DNA from: Ornithinibacillus gellani
GTDB taxonomy: Bacteria; Bacillota; Bacilli; Bacillales; Amphibacillaceae
Direction: 5' to 3'
Assembly (NCBI RefSeq): GCF_003730295.1
Contig: NZ_QTSZ01000026.1
Span: forward strand, 1-32,524
Length of the DNA stretch: 32,524 bases
Positions 16,469 to 25,406 of the stretch are shown piece after piece; position 1 is the stretch's first letter; every line of letters begins with the position of its first letter. The translations under genes and the position numbers were made by a program. The notes beneath the pieces were generated by a model, which saw nothing but the letters and a program-made list of their open reading frames with translations, did not search any database and was not told the origin of the DNA.

Positions 16469-18916
16469 TTACACCTCTTTTCGCACAGGTGGTCTGGTAT
16501 CAAAGGCATGGAGCAGTTCTTCAAATACAGGGTGGAACTGTATCACACCGACACGACCATATAAATCACTGATAAGGCATTGCCCGTTTTCCAAATCACG
16601 CAATCGCTTCTGATTGTTTTCGTCCTCTGGGTCTACACCAAAAAAGGCTAAGGTCTTTTTAATCTCGTTAAGGTCAGTGGAACGAAATGCAAATTTTAAG
16701 CCGAGGTTATTTTTCAGTTTTTCATCTAAGAGGTCGTCTGTATTTTGGGTCACGAAATATACCCCAGCGTTCATAGCACGACCAGCCCGAACCAGCTTCA
16801 TAGATAGTGTTTTTCCTTGTGCTACCTGTAAAAAGCTCCATGCTTCGTCTAAATCTACAATCTTGAAAATGCTTCGGTCTGTATGGATAAAGTCTAAAGC
16901 AAAGGTACTAATGACAATCAGCATAGCAACGGATAAAAGCTCCATAGTGGTATATTCCTCAAAGGAAGTTTCCTTGTCGGGAAGTACCAAGTCCGCAACC
17001 TGTATAATGTTCAGTTGTTTTTCTAAGCTGATAGACTGCTCCACATAACCATTACTGAATAATAAATGTGCAAAGTCATAGTCTGTAAAACTTTCGATAT
17101 GGTCGGCTATACTGGTACTTAGTGGCGTATTCTCAACCCGTAATTCCTCAATCACTTTCATCAACCCTCGTACTTCACTATTGGTTACTGCACGAATGGC
17201 TTTTCTAAGGATTGGGAAGCGTTCCCCATCACGAGAGGAAATCCCCGTAAGGAATGTCAGAATATCAATAGCCAGTGATTCAGAATCTTTGGGATTTTTC
17301 ATAATCACATAAGGGTCAAGTAAGCCTTTGTTTTTCTCATCAGAAGTCAGAGTGACGATATTGATTTCATGGGAAATCTCTGGCAAGGTTTCTTTCCATC
17401 TGCCACGTTCTGCTTTTGGGTCTACAATCACTGCTTGTGCCCCATAAAGCACCGCATAATAGACGATAAGGTTATTCGCAAAGGATTTACCACCACCCAG
17501 CGAACCAACAAAAGCCGACGCTAACGCATTGGTTACTGAACCCTTAACCCCTTGACTGGCAAGAGCAGGTTTCAGATAGACATTGCGTCCAGTATCTAAG
17601 CTGTAGCCAACATAAATCCCCTCATTTTCCCCCAGCATTTGAGTAGCACCAAAACCTAAACCAGCGAGGAAATCAGAGGTCACGTATTGAATATAATCAT
17701 TCATATAACGCTTGCTGGCAGGTAAAAATTCTTCATGTAAGCCGAGCATATCCCCAAATGGTCGTACCAGTTTTACGCTTAAATCGTCATAAAAATCTTT
17801 CACTTCATTACAACGACGTTTGAGTTCGTCAAGATCATTTGCTGATACCCTTACCACATAAGACAGCTTGTACATAGATTCCTTGCTTTGGTCTAAATTG
17901 GTTTCCAGCTCATTCACACTTTCCAGAGCTTCCGCCACATTGGAGCTGGTTTCATTATCACTTTGCCAAGCGTGGTTATCCAAGTCTTTCAGTTCTTTCT
18001 TTTTATTGCGGACAGTAGATAGGGCTTTACGATTCGCTACAATTTCCACATTCATTGACGTATCAATCGGGAATGTAAATTGCTGTTGCTGGTAGTAGAA
18101 GATTTCAGAGGACGGGAAGTCCAGTTCTCCGACAATGCTGTTAATGGTAAAGTAAGCTACATAGACGGTTTCATCTTCCTGCTGGATTTTCAAATATCGC
18201 TGTTTTTCTTCCACCAAACAGCGAGTAGGCTTAATCAAGTCATAGTATTTAATCAGCGTTTCATTATCCAGCTTTTTCTTTGATAGATGGTACTCATACT
18301 CTTCATAGGCAGTGCCTGTCTGTCCGTAAAGGTGTTCAATCAGATAGCCGAAGTCGTCCTTATCTAACCTGCGGATTTTGAAACGACGAGAGATTTTATT
18401 TTCTAAGAGCTTTTCCATCTTCTGAAAACGCAGGATTTCATCATTACTCATACTAACAAAATCGCCCATCAGCTTATGGTTCACATCATAGACAAAATCA
18501 GACAAAGCATTTTTTGCTTCAACGGTAAGACTTTTCATAGAAAACTCCTGATCGTTGAGAAGCAACTTAAAGCCGATAAAGAAACGGTAGTTCACTTGAT
18601 TTTCGCCAATCATGGATATTAAAGCGTCTGTCTGTTGGTCGATTTTGTCATAGGCAACCGCTTTGAGCTTGCCAGTGACTTCATTTTTGGAACGCTCTTG
18701 TGCAGAACGTATGCTGGATTCTGTACTGATTTGTAAAGCATGAATTTTGCCATCACGATTTTGTGCGATAAGCTGTCTGAAAGAATCATGCACTTGTATT
18801 TTCTGTTCTGGACTTAGAAATGAGTAATTGTAAGGAACAAGCTCATAGTAAGCATAACATTCCCCGTCTTTATTCCAGACGAGATTGTTTTCAATGTATT
18901 TAATTGGATATGCCAT
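16469..18916 (-). CDS. orf16: Orf16, VirB4/TcpF-family conjugation ATPase
   Basis: A cytoplasmic AAA+ ATPase that powers assembly and substrate movement through the channel. The start at 18916 (MAYPIKYIENN) gives 815 residues, equal to Tn916 Orf16, and has AGGAGTG upstream. A start at 18967 would add 17 residues that lie inside orf17. Walker A is GSLGGGKSF at about residue 470-478; the Walker B region is IFKIVDLDEAW further on, followed by VTQNTDDL. It overlaps the end of orf17 by 17 bp and precedes orf15 by 2 bp. Confidence 0.95.
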   Translation of the reverse strand: MAYPIKYIENNLVWNKDGECYAYYELVPYNYSFLSPEQKIQVHDSFRQLIAQNRDGKIHALQISTESSIRSAQERSKNEVTGKLKAVAYDKIDQQTDALISMIGENQVNYRFFIGFKLLLNDQEFSMKSLTVEAKNALSDFVYDVNHKLMGDFVSMSNDEILRFQKMEKLLENKISRRFKIRRLDKDDFGYLIEHLYGQTGTAYEEYEYHLSKKKLDNETLIKYYDLIKPTRCLVEEKQRYLKIQQEDETVYVAYFTINSIVGELDFPSSEIFYYQQQQFTFPIDTSMNVEIVANRKALSTVRNKKKELKDLDNHAWQSDNETSSNVAEALESVNELETNLDQSKESMYKLSYVVRVSANDLDELKRRCNEVKDFYDDLSVKLVRPFGDMLGLHEEFLPASKRYMNDYIQYVTSDFLAGLGFGATQMLGENEGIYVGYSLDTGRNVYLKPALASQGVKGSVTNALASAFVGSLGGGKSFANNLIVYYAVLYGAQAVIVDPKAERGRWKETLPEISHEINIVTLTSDEKNKGLLDPYVIMKNPKDSESLAIDILTFLTGISSRDGERFPILRKAIRAVTNSEVRGLMKVIEELRVENTPLSTSIADHIESFTDYDFAHLLFSNGYVEQSISLEKQLNIIQVADLVLPDKETSFEEYTTMELLSVAMLIVISTFALDFIHTDRSIFKIVDLDEAWSFLQVAQGKTLSMKLVRAGRAMNAGVYFVTQNTDDLLDEKLKNNLGLKFAFRSTDLNEIKKTLAFFGVDPEDENNQKRLRDLENGQCLISDLYGRVGVIQFHPVFEELLHAFDTRPPVRKEV

Positions 18917-19292
18917 AAAATTCACTCCTAACTGCTGTAATGGCTTCTTGTGGCTGGTTTCTGCCAAGCGTTACTTTTTTTCCTGCATAGGTCAGCTTTG
19001 GTCGCAGTGCATAAGCAATGACAGACTTCAAAAATCCATAAGGCTTTTTACCATCAAAAGTTTTTGTAGACATAAACCATGTGAAAGCCACAGGAATCCC
19101 AAAGTATTTGAGAAATGCTCCCTCTATCATGGAAAGAGGGGGCAAGTTGCCAAGTATCATCACTGCAAAGAGTGACACGACAAACCATGTCATTTGCGTA
19201 AAGGTTATGGGAAACGGAAGTCTAAAATCATTGATAGAATACAGTACCTTTTCCACAGACCAGATACTGGTATAGCTTCGTATTTTCTTCAT
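18900..19292 (-). CDS. orf17: Orf17, TcpE-family membrane protein
   Basis: A small transfer channel membrane protein. The ATG at 19292 (MKKIRSYTSIW) gives 130 residues and has GAAAGGA at good spacing. A longer frame from 19406 (168 residues, close to the older Orf17 annotation) would start inside ardA without a ribosome site and read through a terminator-like hairpin. Two membrane helices are near residues 31-50 and 55-75 (FTQMTWFVVSLFAVMILGN; FLKYFGIPVAFTWFM), and the basic C-terminal part is cytoplasmic (TcpE/PrgI type). Confidence 0.88.
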   Translation of the reverse strand: MKKIRSYTSIWSVEKVLYSINDFRLPFPITFTQMTWFVVSLFAVMILGNLPPLSMIEGAFLKYFGIPVAFTWFMSTKTFDGKKPYGFLKSVIAYALRPKLTYAGKKVTLGRNQPQEAITAVRSEFYGISN

Positions 19293-19317
19293 GTAATCAA
19301 TCCTTTCATAAAAAATA

Positions 19318-19340
19318 GGGGTAGCTGATTGAGCCACCCC
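19318..19340 (-). terminator. Attenuator-like hairpin between ardA and orf17
   Basis: On the minus strand GGGGTGGCT pairs with AGCTACCCC around CAATC and is followed by TATTTTTT. It would reduce transcription from ardA into orf17-orf13. A second hairpin (AAATCTG/CAGATTT, 19351-19382) stands just before it. Confidence 0.6.
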
Positions 19341-19380
19341 GTAAAATAGAAAATCTGCCAGTAGTAATGTACCGACAGAT

Positions 19381-19878
19381 TTAATAGACGATTTCAAAAA
19401 TCCCATGATTGGTTGAGATAAACGTTCCTGAAAGGTCTAAATCCCGACCATAGGCTTGATAATCAATATAGTTTTGAAGACTAGCTGGTACTTCGCCTAA
19501 AGCACCCGTTTCTTCAATGTAGTAGCGTGCCACGTCATACATATCATCACAATCGGAATGAATGATAATATCCTCTTGATGTTCGCTTAGTTCTTCAATG
19601 CTTGAAAAATGAGTGAGCAGAGCAGATAGCTCCGATTGTAATTCTTCGGGTAATTCCGATACCATTTCCCATAGTCGATTGAGTTCGCCAATGGAAGTGT
19701 ATTCGTCAACCGTAAAGGGTAACTCGTAGTCATGAATGGCGTATTCCTCATATTCATCATTCAAGCCGATTTTCTCTTTGACTTCCTCAAAGTCAATGGG
19801 AAAGGTAAACCACGCACCGACCAATTCGCCCTCATTGTATTTGCCTAAATTCGCAATATAGACTTGCATATCGTCCAT
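19381..19878 (-). CDS. ardA: ArdA antirestriction protein (Tn916 Orf18)
   Basis: A 165-residue very acidic DNA-mimic protein that blocks type I restriction enzymes in the new host. Acidic runs are visible, such as LNDEYEEYAIHDYELPF and SDCDDMYDVARYYIEETG. Length and sequence match Tn916 Orf18, whose structure is an elongated DNA mimic. ATG at 19878 follows GAAAGGACGTG; an internal ATG at residue 4 is also possible. Positioned in the leading part of the transferred strand, as expected for early protection. Confidence 0.95.
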   Translation of the reverse strand: MDDMQVYIANLGKYNEGELVGAWFTFPIDFEEVKEKIGLNDEYEEYAIHDYELPFTVDEYTSIGELNRLWEMVSELPEELQSELSALLTHFSSIEELSEHQEDIIIHSDCDDMYDVARYYIEETGALGEVPASLQNYIDYQAYGRDLDLSGTFISTNHGIFEIVY

Positions 19879-19994
19879 ATATTCACGTCCTTTCTTTGTA
19901 GAGATTCAAAAATCCCTACCGCACTTCGTTTGGTGTACCATTCCTTTGCGGAACATAAGAAAACCACTTATATTCCACAAAAGAACGGTTTTAT

Positions 19995-20216
19995 TTAAGC
20001 ACCAATAATGCGATTGAATAGCTCTAGTAAAATGTCTTTTACTCCAGCAGCGTTGAAGACTAAGCCAACCGCAATAATCGCAATAATTAAAAAGCCAATC
20101 AGTTTGCTAAACTCACGCTTGAAGCCAAGATACAAGCCAATCACAACGATTGCTAAAAGCACCAGTGATTGAGCGTTTGATAGAAACCAGTTATAAAGGT
20201 TTTGTCCAAAATTCAT
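19995..20216 (-). CDS. orf19: Orf19, small membrane protein of the transfer module
   Basis: A 73-residue hydrophobic protein matching Tn916 Orf19. Two membrane helices are visible (SLVLLAIVVIGLYLGF, about 17-32, and LIGFLIIAIIAVGLVFNAAG, about 39-58). Its shape resembles TcpD/VirB2-like small subunits; the exact role is not established to my knowledge. ATG at 20216 follows GAGAGGAGAAC. Confidence 0.88.
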   Translation of the reverse strand: MNFGQNLYNWFLSNAQSLVLLAIVVIGLYLGFKREFSKLIGFLIIAIIAVGLVFNAAGVKDILLELFNRIIGA

Positions 20217-20258
20217 AAAAATGTTCTCCTCTCTATATTCAATGAATTTGTATTTGAG

Positions 20259-21464
20259 TTATTTTTTTGTTGTTATCACGTCCTGTTCTTTTACTGACTG
20301 TTGCTTCAAAATCTGCTTGTGTCGGTCTGTCAGTTTCGCATGGTCGAGAATGTCTTTTACAACCTGCGTCTGGTTGATTTCATCAAGTTTAATCGCAACC
20401 TTTAAGGTCGGGGCAACTTGATGAGATAGCCAGTTCAGCGTCCTTTGGAAGGAGTAAGGCTCTGGTTTTGTGGTTAGTTTTAATCGTTCACGATTGTTCC
20501 CAATAAACCAAGCCCATTCTTCATTCAGTTTCCAATCAGAACGAGGTTTGGAATCGTCTTTATCTACAAAACGGATATACCGATTGATAATTTTAAAGGC
20601 GGTATGCTCTGGATTGTCATAGACGAGTAAATCACGGACTGCATAATAGGCACGCTCATTTTTCAATCGAATCTCAAAACGGTTTTTTACTTCTGCGTCT
20701 TCAATGGGAATATCATTTTTCTTGTACTGCTCGTAGTCCTTTTCATAGATACAGAAATAAACTTCACTTTGTAATGAACCGATATAGAGGGTGTTTCCCA
20801 TACATTCCTTTTCCTCTTTGCGTACCAGTTCGCCACTGCGATAGCTTTTAAAACTGCGGAAGACGGAGATACATTCTTCCTGTTGGCACTTTTCAGTGAG
20901 TACAGGGATATTTAAAATCCCTGTCTTATCGTTAATGGCAAGGTCAAGGCGTTTCATCACACCGCCAGCCACCAAAACGTCCATAAAGAACTCATACCAG
21001 CTTCTTTGTTGTGCCAGAAGATAGCTTTCAAATTGTCTGCACCCACGACCTTTCAATTCCACCAGAACTCCTTTGTCCAGTTCATGGGAGCAAAGGACGA
21101 ATATGTCGCCTAAAGCATAATGCTCTGAATAAGAATAGAAACCATAGTCCTCATGAAGAAAATAGGACAGTTTCAGTTGTAAGATGTTTTCGACCACCTG
21201 CTGTACGTCTGTTGTCGGAAAGCGAATCCTTACATAATCAAACAGCATTTCAAGGGGAGCGTCGGGATTGAAGCGTTCCAGAGCTTCCCAAAGGGACTGC
21301 TGTAAATCCTCTGATGGCTTGACTTTTCCTGTTTCAATATCGCTTAGATACTGCCTTGTAATACCAGTCGCAACAGCTAAACGGTTTTGAGATAGTCCAT
21401 AAGCCAAGCGTTTTTCTTTTAAATGCTGTAACCAAGTTTGTTCATTCAGTAAAAATCCCTCCAA
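20259..21464 (-). CDS. orf20: Orf20, MobT-type relaxase (Rep_trans family)
   Basis: The relaxase nicks oriT and starts rolling-circle transfer and replication of the circular element. It is 401 residues. An XRE helix-turn-helix lies at about 12-60 (LKEKRLAYGLSQNRLAVATG...), followed by a Rep_trans-type nicking domain at about 70-330 similar to rolling-circle plasmid initiators. The coordinates use a TTG start at 21464, but the TTGGAGGG there is itself the best ribosome site; the true start may be the CTG at about 21449 in front of NEQTWLQ. It lies next to oriT. Confidence 0.92.
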   Translation of the reverse strand: MEGFLLNEQTWLQHLKEKRLAYGLSQNRLAVATGITRQYLSDIETGKVKPSEDLQQSLWEALERFNPDAPLEMLFDYVRIRFPTTDVQQVVENILQLKLSYFLHEDYGFYSYSEHYALGDIFVLCSHELDKGVLVELKGRGCRQFESYLLAQQRSWYEFFMDVLVAGGVMKRLDLAINDKTGILNIPVLTEKCQQEECISVFRSFKSYRSGELVRKEEKECMGNTLYIGSLQSEVYFCIYEKDYEQYKKNDIPIEDAEVKNRFEIRLKNERAYYAVRDLLVYDNPEHTAFKIINRYIRFVDKDDSKPRSDWKLNEEWAWFIGNNRERLKLTTKPEPYSFQRTLNWLSHQVAPTLKVAIKLDEINQTQVVKDILDHAKLTDRHKQILKQQSVKEQDVITTKK

Positions 21465-21489
21465 TCAAAAAGGCGTATGTCAACTTTTA

Positions 21490-21640
21490 AAGCCCATTTG
21501 ACATACGCTGAAATTTTGTAAATCCCTTGTAACCAAAGGATTTTCTAATGTTTTTTTGACTGTTTCCTGTCGATTTGTACCCCCCTGTTAGATACGGGGG
21601 GTTAAGTGCTGGCGTGGCTATTGCCACACCAGCCAGCAAG
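21490..21640. other. oriT: Tn916 oriT region
   Basis: The region between orf20 and orf21 contains two strong inverted repeats: CCCCC/GGGGG around TGTTAGATAC (21590-21601 area) and GCTGGCGTGGC/GCCACACCAGC around TATT (21608-21633). The stretch CTGTCGATTTGTACCCCCC beside them resembles the Tn916 oriT that Orf20 nicks. Position and hairpins agree with Tn916; the exact nic base is not assigned. Confidence 0.75.
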
Positions 21641-21641
21641 A

Positions 21642-23027
21642 TCAGTCCACACCTGCGACTTCCGCTTCGCACGTCGCCTGCGTGGACTGTCTGCTGTTGG
21701 ATAACTTTTTAATTTCCTCCAAGAAATCATATCCTTTTGGTACAAGGGGAGTATAAAACTCTGATATGACACTTGTTCCTACATCAACATAGCCACGACC
21801 TTTGATTCGCTTTAAGAAGAAATCCTTTTGTACGTCACTGCCAAACATCATGCCATAGCCCATTTCAGACATACGACCTAAAGCCACTCTGAAATTAAAC
21901 TGATCACGGATTCCGTCGCCTAAATATTTTGCGTCTGGACGTTGACAAGCCAGTATTAGAAAGAAGCCAGCTTGACGACCTAACATGACAATCTGTTTCA
22001 GCTTATTCATAACTGCGGTGTTTTCTTTTGTTCCCAGCATTTCCATGAAAGCGACGTATTCATCAAAGATTAAGAAGTGTGCCGGGAGACCTAAGTAAGC
22101 ATAATTTTTGCCAGTCTTATAGTTCTTCATCTGCTTCATTTCCTCACTACGTTTCATCATTTCTTCATAGAATGTTTCAATGCAAGAAAGCAAGTCTTCT
22201 TTTCTATAGTAGACATTTGCCATCACAGAACCTAAGTCCGCAAGATCAGCATTTTTCGGGTCAAGAATATACAGTTTTGAATCTGTATGAAGCAAGGCTT
22301 CAATCAGTGTCAGTATAAAGTAAGTTTTACCGCCACCTGTACCACCAGCAATCAACATATGAGGGAGCTTATCATATTCCCACCATACGTTTTTCATTAA
22401 GCGAAGTTTACCATCTTTAGCTTCTACTTCATCAATAGAAATACGACTGGCTATGGTGTCATAGAGCAAAGTATATTCCACATAGGAATCCTTTAACTCT
22501 TTATCCGTCAGCTCACAGTACAAGCCACTCTCTAATTTCTTTTCCAAGTGTAAGAGTTGGTCTTGATATTTTCCCAGCGTGATTTCCACCCGTATCTGTA
22601 TCAAGCCATTTTTAAGTCGATAATACATTTTAGGGAAGTAGGTTATCTTTTCCTTTGTACGACCAGCACTATCTTTAAAGAAACCCTCTGTTTTGACCTG
22701 TTCAGATTCATACCACTTGTTTTCAAGTATCATCTTTGCCAGTTTTTGACGGTGGTAAAGTTGTTTAACCGTATCATAGCGAACCCGTTTGAATACAAAC
22801 GCTACCAGCAAGCAGATAAGAATTGCGACACTGAAACTGATAATTAAATAGGGAATGTCAATCTTATCTGCTTGTGATAGGTTAAAATCCTGCCAGTTGA
22901 TCTGCTGGATTGTCTTCACATGAAACAGTCCGACAACCAGCAGGAAAACAGGCAGGAGTGACGCTATCGTAAAATGAAAGACTAAATCTTTACCAGATGG
23001 GCGAATCCTTTTACCACGCTGTTTCAT
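21642..23027 (-). CDS. orf21: Orf21, FtsK/SpoIIIE-type coupling protein (TcpA)
   Basis: A 461-residue membrane-anchored DNA translocase that brings the relaxase-bound strand to the channel. Two N-terminal membrane helices (about 15-38 and 55-78), Walker A GGTGGGKT at about 225-233, Walker B LIFDEYVAF, and sensor segment LACQRPDAKYLGDGIRDQFN are visible. Length matches Tn916 Orf21. ATG at 23027 follows AAAGGAG. It also functions in replication of the circular form in some ICE relatives. Confidence 0.95.
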   Translation of the reverse strand: MKQRGKRIRPSGKDLVFHFTIASLLPVFLLVVGLFHVKTIQQINWQDFNLSQADKIDIPYLIISFSVAILICLLVAFVFKRVRYDTVKQLYHRQKLAKMILENKWYESEQVKTEGFFKDSAGRTKEKITYFPKMYYRLKNGLIQIRVEITLGKYQDQLLHLEKKLESGLYCELTDKELKDSYVEYTLLYDTIASRISIDEVEAKDGKLRLMKNVWWEYDKLPHMLIAGGTGGGKTYFILTLIEALLHTDSKLYILDPKNADLADLGSVMANVYYRKEDLLSCIETFYEEMMKRSEEMKQMKNYKTGKNYAYLGLPAHFLIFDEYVAFMEMLGTKENTAVMNKLKQIVMLGRQAGFFLILACQRPDAKYLGDGIRDQFNFRVALGRMSEMGYGMMFGSDVQKDFFLKRIKGRGYVDVGTSVISEFYTPLVPKGYDFLEEIKKLSNSRQSTQATCEAEVAGVD

Positions 23028-23055
23028 GCGAAAAAGTCTCCTTTCTACCTAGCGA

Positions 23056-23442
23056 CTATTTGTCTTGTGTCGGTTCTTTCTTTGCTTGTGGTTGAGCTTT
23101 GAATGAACTAGAATCCTTTGTCAGCACAATATCGTCTGCCTTGATATACCAGTCAACATCTGCTCCTTGATAGGTGGCAGTAGCAACGGTGTCCGCAATG
23201 GGATTGATAAGTTCCACCCGTGCGTTATAATCAAACTCTTTCAAAGGCACGCTGGCAGGAATACTTACTTGAATCATGCGTCCTTGTCCTTTGGATTTTA
23301 AGTCATAGGTACGTTCCTTGATTTCATCTGAAACCGACCCGTCTTCATTTTGGATTCTCACTTCACGACGTAGAGCAGAGAATTTCAATTCTCCAAAAGT
23401 CGTGTCTTTATCTAATACAATGCCATTTGCTAATCTCATCAT
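23056..23442 (-). CDS. orf22: Orf22, DUF961/YdcP-family protein
   Basis: A 128-residue protein matching Tn916 Orf22 (DUF961). It shares its layout with orf23: an N-terminal beta-rich half with FGELKFSALRREVR, then VELINPIADTVATATYQGAD. An ATG one codon later (23439) is also possible. Relatives in ICEBs1 are helper proteins for rolling-circle replication of the circle. The tail is Lys/Gln/Glu-rich. Confidence 0.9.
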   Translation of the reverse strand: MMRLANGIVLDKDTTFGELKFSALRREVRIQNEDGSVSDEIKERTYDLKSKGQGRMIQVSIPASVPLKEFDYNARVELINPIADTVATATYQGADVDWYIKADDIVLTKDSSSFKAQPQAKKEPTQDK

Positions 23443-23457
23443 TTTTCCTCTCTTTCT

Positions 23458-23772
23458 TTATTCTTTTATCATGTCGTCAGCATGTAAAAGGTAATTTGTA
23501 AAACCACGAGTGCCGATTTTGTAGCCCTCTGCGGTAATACGTGGATTGACTAACTTCACACGTTCCTCAAAGCCGAAATGTTTTTCGCCAGCTTCAGCAG
23601 GAAGCACCACCACAATATCATCTGCTCTTTGAACATCAGAATAGAGATTATAGCTTCTTGATAAGACAGTTAGCCGTCCGTTGATTCTTCGCTGAACGAC
23701 TTTATCCTCGCCAGCAAATTCTAAATTGCCGAATGTTTTTTCCATGTTGGGAATCACAAATTTAAGTTCCAT
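23458..23772 (-). CDS. orf23: Orf23, DUF961/YdcP-family protein
   Basis: A 104-residue paralogue of orf22 (compare KTFGNLEFAGEDKVVQRR and RVKLVNPRITAEGYKIGTRG with orf22). Matches Tn916 Orf23. ATG at 23772 follows AAAGGATAGG. It precedes orf22 by 15 bp in the same transcript, and the two products may act together on the single-stranded or replicating form. Confidence 0.9.
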   Translation of the reverse strand: MELKFVIPNMEKTFGNLEFAGEDKVVQRRINGRLTVLSRSYNLYSDVQRADDIVVVLPAEAGEKHFGFEERVKLVNPRITAEGYKIGTRGFTNYLLHADDMIKE

Positions 23773-23794
23773 ATTTTTACCTATCCTTTCTTTT

Positions 23795-23869
23795 TTATTG
23801 GCTGAATGAATGTTTGATGGTCTTAAAGAGTGGGGAACGACCTTTTGATTCTTGATTTTTTGTTTTCAT
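23795..23869 (-). CDS. orf24: Orf24, 24-residue peptide
   Basis: ATG at 23869 follows GAAAGGAAGTGAAC, a strong ribosome site. It encodes a basic 24-residue peptide starting MKTKNQESKGRSPLF and ending KHSFSQ. It corresponds to Tn916 orf24 by position, as the first gene of the transfer operon. Function unknown; it could act as a leader for orf23-orf22. Confidence 0.75.
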   Translation of the reverse strand: MKTKNQESKGRSPLFKTIKHSFSQ

Positions 23870-23895
23870 AAGTTCACTTCCTTTCAAAATCGGGT

Positions 23896-23929
23896 AAAAA
23901 AATAGACACCTCATTTTTTGAAGTGTCTA
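23896..23929 (-). terminator. Terminator at the start of the transfer operon
   Basis: On the minus strand TAGACACTTC pairs with GAGGTGTCTA and is followed by seven U (A23896-23902). It stands between the element end and orf24, so in the circle it would check transcripts arriving from int across the joined ends. Confidence 0.75.
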
Positions 23930-24012
23930 CCTATTAAATATTCAAATTTTATTGGAAGTATCTTTATATCTTCACTTTTCAAGGATAAATCGTCGTATCA
24001 AAGCTCATTCAT

Positions 24013-24035
24013 AAGTAGTAAATTAGTAGTAAATT
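24013..24035. repeat. Integrase DR2 arm sites, orf24-proximal end
   Basis: AAGTAGTAAATT and AGTAGTAAATT stand in tandem about 75-95 bp inside the end. They match the pair near int and are the arm-binding sites of Int. Confidence 0.8.
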
Positions 24036-24113
24036 GAGTGGTTTTGACCTTGATAAAGTGTGATAAGTCCAGTTTTTATGCGGATAACTAGATTTTTATG
24101 CTATTTTTAAACC

Positions 24114-24145
24114 AAAAAAGACATAGCTAGCATGCCATGTCTTTT
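24114..24145 (-). terminator. Terminator of the NUDIX operon at the Tn916 junction
   Basis: On the minus strand AAAAGACATGG pairs with CTATGTCTTTT around GCATGCTAG with one wobble, then six T (24114-24119). The Tn916 end lies only a few bases beyond the T-run, so the element used the T-rich terminator tail as its target. Confidence 0.75.
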
Positions 24146-24158
24146 CCTCATTCTTATT

Positions 24159-24614
24159 TTAAAGCAGCTTTAATGTGAACTGTTCATCCTGTTGTTCATA
24201 ATAGCACTCTGCAATTTGGTCGTTTTCAAAAACCGCCAGCATATCTTCAAAGTTATTTGCCAGCTGATACGTATGCAGCTGTGCCTTTTCTACCCAGAAA
24301 ACCTCTCCCTCCTCGGAAGAACGAACCTCCCCGGAATGCTGATTTGCTTTAAAAAGTAGCACAACATAGCGCTCTTTGTTTACTGTTTGAAATTGTTTAA
24401 TTCCGCAAAGTCTCGGGTTTTTTACAATTAATCCTGTTTCTTCATATACCTCACGAACCACAGATGTAACAAAGGATTCGCCTGGCTCCACATGTCCACC
24501 CGGAAACGTAATCCCAGGCCAGTTTTTCCCTGCACGATCCTGCACGAGTACATGCCCTTCATCGTCTTCAATCATACACATATTGGTGAATATTGCTGCT
24601 TCACTTCTTCCCAT
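24159..24614 (-). CDS. NUDIX hydrolase (MutT-like)
   Basis: A 151-residue nucleotide-diphosphate hydrolase. The NUDIX box is complete: G40, E46 and REVYEETG (54-61), with catalytic metal ligands E55, E58 and E59. 8-oxo-dGTP diphosphatase is the usual annotation for such proteins; the substrate cannot be told from the sequence. ATG at 24614 follows GGGAGATGGAG. It lies 36 bp after the histidine phosphatase gene on the same strand, so the two probably form one operon ending at the terminator beside Tn916. Confidence 0.9.
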   Translation of the reverse strand: MGRSEAAIFTNMCMIEDDEGHVLVQDRAGKNWPGITFPGGHVEPGESFVTSVVREVYEETGLIVKNPRLCGIKQFQTVNKERYVVLLFKANQHSGEVRSSEEGEVFWVEKAQLHTYQLANNFEDMLAVFENDQIAECYYEQQDEQFTLKLL

Positions 24615-24650
24615 CGATACATCTCCATCTCCCTTTTTCTTGATAGATCA

Positions 24651-25235
24651 TCATTTAGGTGCAACATGCATGCTGCAATTATGCAACGTAAGCTTCCAAT
24701 CTGACTCTTTTTCCAGCTTCGTCACCGAACAATTTCCCAACGAAACATCTACTTGTTCATCCGGAACGAGTGTCAAGAGCATTCTTTTTAAAAAAGCACC
24801 ATGACTAACAATCAGCACTCGCCGAGACGCATGCTTCTGACAGATATCGGCTAGAAATGCTTGTCCTCTTGCAACCATACGATCCACTGATTCCATTTCA
24901 AGCTCTGCTTCACGTTCACGCCAATTCTCCCCCCAGGTGGCAATTCTTTCATCCAAGGTCGTTCCTTCTGTTTTCCCACCGCTTCGCTCACGCAGTCGTT
25001 CATCTGTAAATAATGGCACCCGACCAAGCTTCTTTTGGATTGTTTCGCCGGTCTGCTTCGCACGCTGCAAATCGCTTGTATAGATGACATCCCAAGACTC
25101 AGCTGCAAGTCTTTCCGCCACACGACGTGCTTGCTCCATTCCTTCCGCATCTAATGGAATATCTGTACACCCCTGTGAACGACCAGCTTTATTCCACGCC
25201 GTACAACCGTGACGAATGAGCCCAATTTCAATCAT
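24651..25235 (-). CDS. Histidine phosphatase family protein (phosphoglycerate mutase-like)
   Basis: A 194-residue branch-1 histidine phosphatase. The catalytic RHG is at 8-10 (LIRHGCTAWN), an acid/base Glu lies in LRERSGGKTEG (about 81-91), and the second His is in VLIVSHGAF (about 144-152). Members act on small phosphate esters, including phosphoglycerates, sugar phosphates and adenosylcobalamin precursors. The short length fits broad-specificity PhoE/CobC types rather than glycolytic GpmA. ATG at 25235 follows AAGGGGGATG. A TATAAT at about 25297-25302 on the minus strand may be its -10 box. Confidence 0.9.
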   Translation of the reverse strand: MIEIGLIRHGCTAWNKAGRSQGCTDIPLDAEGMEQARRVAERLAAESWDVIYTSDLQRAKQTGETIQKKLGRVPLFTDERLRERSGGKTEGTTLDERIATWGENWREREAELEMESVDRMVARGQAFLADICQKHASRRVLIVSHGAFLKRMLLTLVPDEQVDVSLGNCSVTKLEKESDWKLTLHNCSMHVAPK

Positions 25236-25343
25236 GAAGCATCCCCCTTGTTATATTCATTCAAACATTTGATTTATTTGTAACATCTGTGTGAATTATA
25301 CTATGTCACCACCAAAGTATCACCCATTTTCCCACTTCTACAT

Positions 25344-25368
25344 GTTTCAGGATGTTGATTTCGGGATA
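25344..25368 (+). promoter_or_regulatory. Candidate sigma-B-type promoter of the lipoprotein gene
   Basis: GTTTCA (25344-25349) and GGGATA (25363-25368) are separated by 13 nt, close to the sigma-B pattern GTTTAA-N12-15-GGGWAW. It lies about 38 nt upstream of the GTG start. Pattern match only. Confidence 0.35.
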
Positions 25369-25406
25369 TACTAAATAAACAAGTATGAATTTATGGAGGG
25401 AAAACA

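Noticed and set aside
18900..19406. Long form of Orf17 (168 residues)
   Set aside because: The start would be inside ardA without a ribosome site and the frame crosses a terminator-like hairpin; the ATG at 19292 has a good site.
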